From contig JAOUFN010000007.1 of the NCBI GenBank assembly GCA_029858285.1, positions 1 to 64,000 of the forward strand: a stretch of 64,000 nucleotides of DNA, written 5' to 3'. A model generated the notes under the pieces. That model worked only from the letters and a program-made list of their open reading frames with translations, had not been told where the DNA came from and made no database searches. Within the stretch, counting starts at the first letter, position 1, and the number at the start of each line of letters is the position of its first letter. The translations under genes were made by a program, and so were the position numbers. Shown piece by piece: positions 20,259 through 26,905 of the stretch. The stretch is from Nitrospirota bacterium (lineage in GTDB: Bacteria; Nitrospirota; JACRHL01).

Positions 20259-20288
20259 ATTATATGAAATTTACGCCCCCGAGTCCAA
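20259..20288 (-). promoter_or_regulatory. Predicted sigma70-type promoter of the argD-lysA run
   Basis: On the minus strand TTGGAC (20283-20288) and TATAAT (20259-20264, perfect -10) are separated by 18 nt. The predicted transcript would start near 20252, giving a leader of about 20 nt before the TTG start of argD. No ArgR box of the enterobacterial type is obvious. Confidence 0.6.
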
Positions 20289-20404
20289 GTTCACCGCCCG
20301 ATTTCCTTACCGGTTCCCCGTATGGTGAAAACCCCGGTGGGCAGTCCGGTGGACTACCCGCCCGACGGTCTCCCCGGCGGGTGGCGGGTTGGGCGGCTCG
20401 GGCC

Positions 20405-21115
20405 ATGGAACTGCTTTTTCCAGCCGCCTGTGCCGCCTGTGGCGAGTCGCTGGCGGGGGCGCCCACACCGTGGTTCTGCGCCACCTGCTGGAATCGGGTG
20501 GGGGAGCTGTCGGGACCAGTATGCCATCAATGCGGGGAATTTTTGTCCTCCGCCACAGTGGAAACCGTTCCCGATTGGCGCTGCGGGGCCTGTATTCAAA
20601 CCCCGCCCCCGTTTGCCATAGCGCGGGTGATGGGGGGATATGACGGCGTGTGCGGGTGCATGGTGCGGCTGCTCAAATACCGGGAAAAAACCGCCCTGGC
20701 AGGGCATCTGGTGCGACGTATCGACCTGGCTGCCGTCCCCTCCGGATTCTGGGATGTGGATCTGATAGTGCCGGTGCCCTTGCACGCATCGCGCCTGCGG
20801 CAGCGGGGATTCAACCAGTCGGCGCGGGTGGCCGCGGCATTGGCGGCGCGTCTGGGGGTTCCGCTGGCGGTGGAAGCACTGTGGCGCACGGTGGACACCC
20901 CTTCTCAGGTAGGCATGCGCCGTCGCCAGCGGCTGCGCAACGTGGCCCGCGCCTTTTCTGTCCCGGAGGCGGAACGGGTGGAGGGCAAAAACATCCTGCT
21001 GGTGGATGACGTCATCACCACGGGGGCGACATTAAACGCCTGTGCCCGCGCCCTGCGGCGCGCGGGGGCAATCCGGGTCCACGCCTGGGCCGTGGCGCGA
21101 CAGGCCATCCGATGA
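20405..21115 (+). CDS. comF: ComF family phosphoribosyltransferase-like protein
   Basis: About 236 residues from the ATG at 20405 (MELLFPAACAACGE, the usual ComF opening). The frame is open to ATGs at 20264 and 20237, but those add a Pro/Gly-rich non-conserved stretch. The N-terminal zinc-finger-like cysteines (CAAC, CATC, CHQC, CGAC) precede a phosphoribosyltransferase domain with VDDVITTGAT and the family's PLH...RGFNQS motif. ComF is needed for DNA uptake in transformable bacteria, but orthologues are also common in non-competent ones and the biochemical role is unsettled. It is divergent from argD and followed by a predicted terminator. Confidence 0.85.
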   Translation: MELLFPAACAACGESLAGAPTPWFCATCWNRVGELSGPVCHQCGEFLSSATVETVPDWRCGACIQTPPPFAIARVMGGYDGVCGCMVRLLKYREKTALAGHLVRRIDLAAVPSGFWDVDLIVPVPLHASRLRQRGFNQSARVAAALAARLGVPLAVEALWRTVDTPSQVGMRRRQRLRNVARAFSVPEAERVEGKNILLVDDVITTGATLNACARALRRAGAIRVHAWAVARQAIR

Positions 21116-21180
21116 CGGCCTGTCGCGCCCGGCAACCGAGTGGCGCCGGGGTGGTGGGTGGGGGGGGTACCCCGGCGCCA

Positions 21181-21208
21181 GGGCGCCAGCCATTGGCGGC
21201 GCCCTTTT
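21181..21208 (+). terminator. Predicted rho-independent terminator of comF
   Basis: A 7-bp GC stem (GGGCGCC 21181-21187 with GGCGCCC 21198-21204) is followed by TTTT. The loop contains a further GCCA/TGGC pairing. It lies about 65 bp after the comF stop. Confidence 0.6.
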
Positions 21209-21224
21209 CCAAAAAGGCTGGAGT

Positions 21225-21252
21225 AATATATACATATTGCACAATTTGTCAA
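21225..21252 (-). promoter_or_regulatory. Strong minus-strand promoter-like sequence facing comF
   Basis: Minus-strand consensus TTGACA (21247-21252), a 16-nt spacer and TATATT (21225-21230), in a sharply AT-rich patch. Transcription would start near 21218 and run antisense into the comF terminator and gene. No ORF follows on that strand. It could drive a small or antisense RNA, or be an incidental match within the AT-rich promoter region of the plus-strand glycosyltransferase. Confidence 0.35.
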
Positions 21253-21305
21253 TGGATAATTGAGCATCCCATTCGCATCCATCGGCACCGGAGCGGTGCA
21301 GTCGG

Positions 21306-22046
21306 ATGACCCCGGTGGTGTCGGTCATCGTCCCGGTGCTGAACGAGGCTGGGGTGCTGGAGGCCACGCTGGGTGCGGTTGCTGCGGCCTTCCCCGAGGG
21401 GGCGATTGAGGTGATCGTGGCCGACGGTGGCAGCCACGACGCCAGTGTGGCACTCGCCGGACGCCACGCTTGCCAGGTGGTGTCGGCGCCCCGTGGGCGG
21501 GGACCACAGATGAACGCCGGGGCGGCGCTGGCGCGAGGCGACGTGCTGCTGTTCCTGCATGCCGATACGCTGTTGCCACCGGATGCCCTGCACCACATGA
21601 GCATGGCGCTGGAGTCTCCCCGGGTAGTGGGGGGTGGCTTTCGACTATCCATCGCCGGGGGCGAAGGCTCTTCTGCCAGAGGGGGGCTTGGCCAAGGGGC
21701 GCTGCGCATGGTGGCCCGGGGGGCCAACCTGCGTACCCGCCTGACGGGGGTGTTTTATGGTGATCAGGGGCTGTTTGTGCGCCGCGAGGTGTTTGTCCGG
21801 CTGGGAGGGTTTCCACCTTACCCCATCATGGAGGATGTGGCCTTTGGCCGCCGTCTCAAGAGGGCGGGACAGGTGGTGCTGCTGCCGGTGGCGGTGACCA
21901 CCAGCGCCCGCCGTTGGGAGCGGGAGGGGCTGGTCTACACCACCCTGCGCAACTGGTTGTTGGTATCCCTGTTCCTTCTGGGGGTTTCCCCCACCGTTTT
22001 GGTGAGGGGTTACCGGCCTCACCCGTCCCCCGGTGAGGGTGGGTAG
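21306..22046 (+). CDS. TIGR04283-like family-2 glycosyltransferase
   Basis: 246 residues. The GT2 motifs SVIVPVLNEAG, VADGGSHD and FLHADTLLPP, plus RGRGPQMNAGA and FYGDQGLFVRR, match the TIGR04283 subfamily, which is often found beside TIGR04282 partners or arsenosugar-type genes. No such partner is present. The C-terminus has one hydrophobic helix (~215-232) that probably anchors it to the inner membrane. An AT-rich patch 50-90 bp upstream may be its promoter. Followed by a bidirectional terminator shared with rpsU. Confidence 0.75.
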   Translation: MTPVVSVIVPVLNEAGVLEATLGAVAAAFPEGAIEVIVADGGSHDASVALAGRHACQVVSAPRGRGPQMNAGAALARGDVLLFLHADTLLPPDALHHMSMALESPRVVGGGFRLSIAGGEGSSARGGLGQGALRMVARGANLRTRLTGVFYGDQGLFVRREVFVRLGGFPPYPIMEDVAFGRRLKRAGQVVLLPVAVTTSARRWEREGLVYTTLRNWLLVSLFLLGVSPTVLVRGYRPHPSPGEGG

Positions 22047-22102
22047 GGTGCACTCGCGGCCCCCCCCGGTGGCCCCCCCGGCAACGCCCCAAAGAGCAAA
22101 AT

Positions 22103-22131
22103 AAAAAAGCCGCCCAATGGGGGCGGCTTTT
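22103..22131. terminator. Bidirectional rho-independent terminator between glycosyltransferase and rpsU
   Basis: The stem GCCGCCC (22109-22115) pairs with GGGCGGC (22121-22127). A6 precedes it and T4 follows it, so it can stop transcription from both strands. It sits between the convergent glycosyltransferase and rpsU genes. Confidence 0.8.
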
Positions 22132-22183
22132 GTAACGGACGGGCGACCAACTGGCGGCGCGACGCCGACATGATCCGGGGGTG

Positions 22184-22387
22184 TCAGCGAGTCATCAGGC
22201 GGTCCAGTTTGTCACGACGTTTCTTGGCTTCCTTGGCCTTACGCTTCTTACGCACGCTCGGCTTCTCAAAGTAGCGCAGGCGTTTGATATCCTTGAGGAC
22301 GCCATCGCGGGCCAGCTTGCGCTTGAAAATTTTGAGGGCCTTCTCGACCTGGTTGCCGTGAACCTTGATCTCGACGTTTGGAAGCAT
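22184..22387 (-). CDS. rpsU: Ribosomal protein bS21
   Basis: 67 residues (MLPNVEIKVHGNQVEKALK...) with the very basic KKRKAKEAKKRRDK C-terminus of S21 of the small ribosomal subunit. The frame is open upstream for 59 more codons, but only the ATG at 22387 gives the family's N-terminus, and an AGGAG lies about 13-17 nt upstream. Monocistronic between its own candidate promoter and the bidirectional terminator. Confidence 0.93.
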   Translation of the reverse strand: MLPNVEIKVHGNQVEKALKIFKRKLARDGVLKDIKRLRYFEKPSVRKKRKAKEAKKRRDKLDRLMTR

Positions 22388-22740
22388 CACCTTGGGATAA
22401 ACTCCTGTTCCACGCTCGTCACCGCAACGGGGTTCCCGCCCGCGTTGCGCAGTCTTCTTACTCTCGCTCCGGGTGCCAACACCCGAAAAAAAACCGTCGC
22501 ACCCGCCTCCACGCGACCCGGTGGCACAAGGCCGCCAGCCGCTCACGGCTCCGGGGGGACGCACACACCCGCCGGTCTCACCTGACTGAAAGCGTCAGCG
22601 AAACCGGTACTCTAGCCGTAAACGCCGCCGCCGTCAATCCCCCCTCGCGGACGACCTTCCCCGCAGGGTGCCGGTTCCGGGCCGGTCCCCGGTCGGCGGC
22701 ATCAATCGCCGGGGGTAATTGCCGGAGTCGCTCGCAAAAA
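22388..22740 (-). other. Gene-free rpsU leader region
   Basis: A 353-bp stretch between the tautomerase gene and rpsU. It is GC-rich and I see no convincing gene in it. It contains a candidate promoter about 225 bp upstream of rpsU, which would leave an unusually long 5' leader. Confidence 0.5.
22609..22637 (-). promoter_or_regulatory. Candidate promoter of rpsU
   Basis: Minus-strand TTGACG (22632-22637), a 17-nt spacer and TAGAGT (22609-22614). Predicted start near 22602, so the rpsU leader would be about 215 nt. Confidence 0.45.
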
Positions 22741-22932
22741 TCAGTCGCCGGGGTCTTCCAGTGGCGCACCGGCCTTGGCCCAGTTGGTGCGCGGCACCTC
22801 ATCGATGACGATATATGTGGCGGCGGGGGGCTTTCCAGCCACCTCCTCCATCACCTGGGTGATACGGCGGACAATTTCTTTTTTTTGGGTGCCGGTGAGC
22901 TTTCCCGCTACTTTCACATTGATATACGGCAT
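22741..22932 (-). CDS. 4-oxalocrotonate tautomerase family protein
   Basis: 63 residues beginning MPYINVKVAG. Removal of Met exposes the catalytic Pro1 of the tautomerase superfamily, and size and the VRRITQVMEE helix fit the 4-OT subgroup. Position 11, an arginine in the classical enzyme, is not Arg here, so the substrate may differ from 2-hydroxymuconate. No aromatic degradation genes are nearby; it follows a GH13 gene by 61 bp. Exact reaction unknown. Confidence 0.8.
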   Translation of the reverse strand: MPYINVKVAGKLTGTQKKEIVRRITQVMEEVAGKPPAATYIVIDEVPRTNWAKAGAPLEDPGD

Positions 22933-22993
22933 CGGTAGGTCCTTTCCCGGTCACACGGGTCGTTTCGGTTTTATCAGTCACGGCGGTTGCACC

Positions 22994-24241
22994 TTACCCC
23001 GGAGCGGCCCGCAGCAGTACCCGCAGCGGAGCGCCCTGCTCCAGCAGGCTGGCAGGGGTGAGCTCAACCGCCTCTCGCCAGCCGTCGGGTCGTGGTTCCG
23101 GAACCCCCATTCCGCGCTCCCGCGACACCAGGATGAGGGCAGACAGGGTGCCCTCCACAGTGGATTTTTGCAAGGCCGTCACATGTTCTGCGGGGGACGG
23201 CCCCGGCTCCATCGGCCCCTCCTCGCGGAATATCTGGTGGCGCAGCTTGAGGTGGTTGATCTCGGTGATGGCAGCGCACAGGTCGGCGCGGTTGCCGTCG
23301 TCCGGATGCAGATCGCCGGGGCGGCTGGTCACCACGTGCATCTGCTGGCGTGCGGCGAACTCGAACCCCATGGGCATCATCACACCGGTGGAGAACAGGC
23401 AGGCGAGGGCATGGCGCGCCAGCAGGGTACCCACGTCGCCGCGGCATTCGGCGGCCAGACGCGGGGTATCGTGGCTTTCGGCAAACGCCACCGTGGCGAT
23501 GTGGGGGCGGGTCTGGCGGTACTGCTCCAGACACCAGGGGGCGATCAGATCCCACCATTTCGAACTGTTGAAGGTGAAGGAAAATCCGGCCCCCGCCAGG
23601 GCGATGATGTCCGATACCGGACAGCCCAGGGTTTCGGCAAAGAAGGTGGCACCGGGGTCGCGTTCGCGGGCGCGGGTGATCAGATGGCGCCATAGCTCCA
23701 CCGGCACCTGATAGGCGGCGTCGCAGCGAAAGCCGCGCACCCCGAGTCGCTGATGATGGGCGATCAGCCGGTCCCAGTAATCCCACAGGGAGTCGCGGTC
23801 GGCGGAATGGGCATTGTCCACGCTGGCCAGATCCCCCCACTCCACCCAGGTAGTGTCGTGCAGGGCGCCGGGGCGCACCACCCGGCCGTTTTGCCACTGA
23901 TACCACGCGGGGTGCTCTTCGATCAGCGGGCTGTCAATGGCGGTGTGGTTGATGACCAGATCCATCATCGGCGTCAGCCCCAGGTTGTGCATGGACTTCA
24001 GGACGGTGGCAAAGGCGTCCCCCGCAGCGGCGTCTCCGGATTCGGAAAGCAGGGGGTGAAAGCCGTAATAGTTCTTTACCGAGTAGAGACTACCGGAAAA
24101 TCCGGGGTAGGAGACCGGGTTGAAATAGAGCCAGTTGAACCCCATGCCCCGCGCCCGTTCCAAATGTGGTTGCCAACCCGTGAACGGCCCCGCGAGAAGT
24201 GGAAACAGGTTGTAGATCAAGGGCGGTGTGGGGTGGGTCAC
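22994..24241 (-). CDS. GH13 alpha-amylase family enzyme (GlgE-like catalytic barrel)
   Basis: 415 residues, shorter than most amylases and without an obvious C-terminal beta domain. The four GH13 regions are present: DLVINHT (residues ~94-100), nucleophile Asp174 in GFRCDAA, acid/base Glu203 in FFAETLG, and Asp258 in ESHDTPR. The FAETLG and ESHDTPR wording resembles the GlgE maltosyltransferase subfamily more than secreted amylases, and there is no signal peptide, so a cytoplasmic glycan or maltosyl-transfer role is inferred. It lies in the ruvX-mltG-SUMF1 run, 25 bp after the SUMF1-like gene. Confidence 0.75.
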   Translation of the reverse strand: MTHPTPPLIYNLFPLLAGPFTGWQPHLERARGMGFNWLYFNPVSYPGFSGSLYSVKNYYGFHPLLSESGDAAAGDAFATVLKSMHNLGLTPMMDLVINHTAIDSPLIEEHPAWYQWQNGRVVRPGALHDTTWVEWGDLASVDNAHSADRDSLWDYWDRLIAHHQRLGVRGFRCDAAYQVPVELWRHLITRARERDPGATFFAETLGCPVSDIIALAGAGFSFTFNSSKWWDLIAPWCLEQYRQTRPHIATVAFAESHDTPRLAAECRGDVGTLLARHALACLFSTGVMMPMGFEFAARQQMHVVTSRPGDLHPDDGNRADLCAAITEINHLKLRHQIFREEGPMEPGPSPAEHVTALQKSTVEGTLSALILVSRERGMGVPEPRPDGWREAVELTPASLLEQGAPLRVLLRAAPG

Positions 24242-24266
24242 GATGGTATCCGTCGAGGTGTATCGG

Positions 24267-25154
24267 TCATTGGTGGAGGGCGATTTCGGCGTCGTCTACC
24301 GGCTGGCCGTCATTGCCCAGCCGTTGCACGCAGCGGAAGCCCACATCGGGCTGTTTTTCCCGCGGGTCCAGATAAAACCGGTAACTGGCACGGCTGGTGA
24401 GTTCCTCCAGCCTGTAGTGTCCCTGACCGCCATGGCTGCCGCCCCGCACTACCTTGTAGCGGTGGCCATAGTCGTCAAAAGGCGTGGTGTTTCCGGGGTA
24501 CGGAAGATACCAGCTTGCGGTCCATTCCCACACGTTGCCGGCCATGTCCAGCGCCCCGTAAGGGCTGACGGATTCGGCAAAATGCCCGGCCGGCGCCAGT
24601 GATCCAAGCTGGCCGGTGTTGGCACGCTTCGGGTCAAAATCGTTGCCCCAAGGATAAACCCACCCGGCGGCACCGCGTGCGGCCTTTTCCCACTCCGCCT
24701 CGGTGGGCAGGCGGGCGCTGCGCCAATGGCAAAAATTCTGTGCGTCCATCCAACTGACCCGGGTGACGGGCAGGTCCGGATGGTCCGGTGTGGGGGTTTC
24801 ATCCTTCCAGTGGGGCGGCGGCGGGTAGGGGATGGCGGCCACGAATTTCTGGTAATCCGCCTCGCTCACCTCGGTGCGGTCGATCCGGAAGGTGGGCAGT
24901 TCCACCCGGCGTCTGGGGTGTTCGTCCAGGTACCAGGGGCGGCGTCCACCGAATTCCCGCGCCAGCCCCTCCTTGTCCACCGTATCGGATCCTTGCACGA
25001 AGGGGCCAGCGGGCACCGTGACCATATCGGCGGGATATCCGGTTGTGCGGGGTACCGGCTGATCTTCTCCCGGCGGTTCCGTTCCCCGGGTGCAGGCGCC
25101 GAGGGTCAGCCATAGCGCTAACAGCCAGAACGTTGCCCGACCGTGGGGCTTCAC
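24267..25154 (-). CDS. SUMF1/FGE-fold lipoprotein, probably non-catalytic
   Basis: 295 residues with a lipoprotein signal ending LTLGAC (Cys 21). The mature part is a formylglycine-generating-enzyme sulfatase-modifying fold: MVTVPAGPFVQGSD, TEVSEADYQKFV, RLPTEAEWEKAARG, DMAGNVWEWT and the closing VGFRCVQ. The active-site cysteine pair of genuine FGE is not visible in the expected C-terminal region, and no sulfatase is encoded nearby. This is therefore more likely a structural or binding version of the fold on the outer membrane. Starts inside the mltG stop (4-bp overlap). Confidence 0.75.
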   Translation of the reverse strand: MKPHGRATFWLLALWLTLGACTRGTEPPGEDQPVPRTTGYPADMVTVPAGPFVQGSDTVDKEGLAREFGGRRPWYLDEHPRRRVELPTFRIDRTEVSEADYQKFVAAIPYPPPPHWKDETPTPDHPDLPVTRVSWMDAQNFCHWRSARLPTEAEWEKAARGAAGWVYPWGNDFDPKRANTGQLGSLAPAGHFAESVSPYGALDMAGNVWEWTASWYLPYPGNTTPFDDYGHRYKVVRGGSHGGQGHYRLEELTSRASYRFYLDPREKQPDVGFRCVQRLGNDGQPVDDAEIALHQ

Positions 25155-26239
25155 CGGCGGGACGCCCTCCCGGATGTGCTCCCGGCCGAGTTTCCGGTCG
25201 AATTTCCAGCGGAACTCCTGCGCCCACGCTGGTAGCGATCCACGCTGCGATTGTGTTCCTCCAGGGATTTGGAAAAGATGTGGGTGCCGTTCCCCCGGCT
25301 GACGAAATACAGCGAAGATGGATCGTCGGCCGGAAACAGGGCCGCGTCGATAGCGGCTTCACCGGGGCTGGCGATGGGGCCGGGGGGCAACCCCTTGTGG
25401 AGATAGGTGTTGTAAGGGTCCTCCCGGCGCAGGTCCTTGAAGCGGATGTCGCCGTCGTAGTTGGGGATGGCGTAGATCACTGTGGGGTCGGTCTGCAGTC
25501 GCATGCCGCGCCGCAGACGGTTGTGGAATACCGCCCCGATACGGGGCCGCTCCTGGGGCGCCCCGGTCTCTTTTTCGATCAGCGAGGCCAGGGTCAGTAC
25601 CTGATGGCGTGTCCACCCCATGGCGGTACGGCGCGCCTCCCGTTCCGGAGTGAATGCGGCGTCCATGCGCCGGAGCATGGTCTGGAAAATCACTCGTGGC
25701 GGGGTGCGGAGGGGAAATCTGTAGGTGGCTGGAAACAGGTATCCCTCGAAGGGCACCTTGACCCCCACCGTCACCACCCCGAAGGTGCGGGCGAGGTCCG
25801 CATCAAGCAATGCCGCCGCGTACTCTTCAGGGGTCCCGAGTCCAGCTTCGGTGAAGCGCTGGATGATCTCGCGCACGCCGATTCCCTCCGGCAGGGTGAC
25901 TGCGTGCAACACCACATCGCCCTTGATCATTTTGCGCACCATCTGGTGCGGGGACATGGCGGAGGAAAACTGGTACTCGCCGGGGGAGGTGCGTCCGGCG
26001 ACGCCGGTCAGGCGGGTTGTCAGTTCAAGCGGCAGGGCGGAGCCGGTGACGCCGTGCACCACCAGCAGATTGGCGATGGCACGCATGGAGGTGCCGGGGG
26101 GGATGTCCACCACGGTTTCCACCGGGTTTTGGGCGTTCAGCGGGCGGTTGTAGGACCACGCCAGCCAGCCACCAGCCAGCACGGCCACACCCAGCAAGGT
26201 GGCGATGGCCACCAGCAGGAGACGCAACACCCCCCTCAC
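25151..26239 (-). CDS. mltG: Endolytic murein transglycosylase MltG (YceG-like)
   Basis: 362 residues: an N-terminal transmembrane anchor (~6-29), a LysM-like segment, then the catalytic YceG domain with the essential Glu in LASLIEKETG, followed by GAVFHNRL and MRLQTDPTVIYAI. MltG cuts nascent glycan strands in the periplasm and sets their length. The last ~35 residues (Ser/Arg/Gly-rich) are a non-conserved tail. Overlaps ruvX and the SUMF1 gene by 4 bp each, so the three are translationally coupled. Confidence 0.92.
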   Translation of the reverse strand: MRGVLRLLLVAIATLLGVAVLAGGWLAWSYNRPLNAQNPVETVVDIPPGTSMRAIANLLVVHGVTGSALPLELTTRLTGVAGRTSPGEYQFSSAMSPHQMVRKMIKGDVVLHAVTLPEGIGVREIIQRFTEAGLGTPEEYAAALLDADLARTFGVVTVGVKVPFEGYLFPATYRFPLRTPPRVIFQTMLRRMDAAFTPEREARRTAMGWTRHQVLTLASLIEKETGAPQERPRIGAVFHNRLRRGMRLQTDPTVIYAIPNYDGDIRFKDLRREDPYNTYLHKGLPPGPIASPGEAAIDAALFPADDPSSLYFVSRGNGTHIFSKSLEEHNRSVDRYQRGRRSSAGNSTGNSAGSTSGRASRR

Positions 26240-26823
26240 GACGACGTCTCCGTTTTCGGCATTACTTCGGATACCGGCTCAGGAACGGGTTCACCCCGCC
26301 CCTCTGGATGCAGGCGCAGGAATTCAAGGTAGCCTTGCAGAAAATAAACAGCGGCCACCTGATCCACCACTTGCTTGCGCCGTTTGCGGGTGAGCCCGGA
26401 CTCAATCAGGGCACTCTCGGCGGCGGCGGTGGAATAGCGCTCGTCCCATAATTCCACCGGCAACGGCAGGGTTTCCGCCAGGTAACGGGTCAGGTGCTGG
26501 GCAAATTCACGCACCTTTTCCGCCTGCACACCCAGGGAGCCGTCCAGCATACGCGGCAATCCCACCAGCACGCGTTCCACCTGGCGTTCATCGGCCAACT
26601 GGCGCACGCGTTCAAGGTCCGCCTTTTCACTCCGGCGGCGGATGGTCTCCACCGGGTGGGCGGCGATGCCCAGTGTGTCGCTGACCGCCACACCAATGGT
26701 GCGGTCGCCCACGTCCAGGGCCAGCACCCGGGCATGCGTGCGCGCCACGCCACCGGGGGCGTCGGGGGGACCGCTGGCGGGCGCATGAGTCATTGAGGGG
26801 GCGCTCCGGAAATCATCCGGCAA
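26236..26823 (-). CDS. ruvX: Putative pre-16S rRNA nuclease / Holliday junction resolvase RuvX (YqgF)
   Basis: The RNase-H-like fold is shown by VLALDVGDRTIGVAVSD, VGLPRMLDGSLG and LWDERYSTAAAE with the conserved acidic residues, ending in DQVAAVYFLQGYLE. YqgF/RuvX processes the 5' end of 16S rRNA in E. coli. The first ~28 residues are non-conserved; a second ATG 30 nt downstream (26793) is an alternative start. Overlaps mltG by 4 bp, an arrangement seen in other proteobacteria. Confidence 0.9.
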   Translation of the reverse strand: MPDDFRSAPSMTHAPASGPPDAPGGVARTHARVLALDVGDRTIGVAVSDTLGIAAHPVETIRRRSEKADLERVRQLADERQVERVLVGLPRMLDGSLGVQAEKVREFAQHLTRYLAETLPLPVELWDERYSTAAAESALIESGLTRKRRKQVVDQVAAVYFLQGYLEFLRLHPEGRGEPVPEPVSEVMPKTETSS

Positions 26824-26905
26824 TTATACCGATGCGGGACGCAACCGTGGGGGCCGGATTGGGGAAGTCGGCCGGGGAGCCCGGGGCCTGGGTAGCCGGG
26901 GCCTC

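Noticed and set aside
24267-25154. Genuine formylglycine-generating enzyme
   Set aside because: The active-site cysteines are not visible and no sulfatase gene is nearby.
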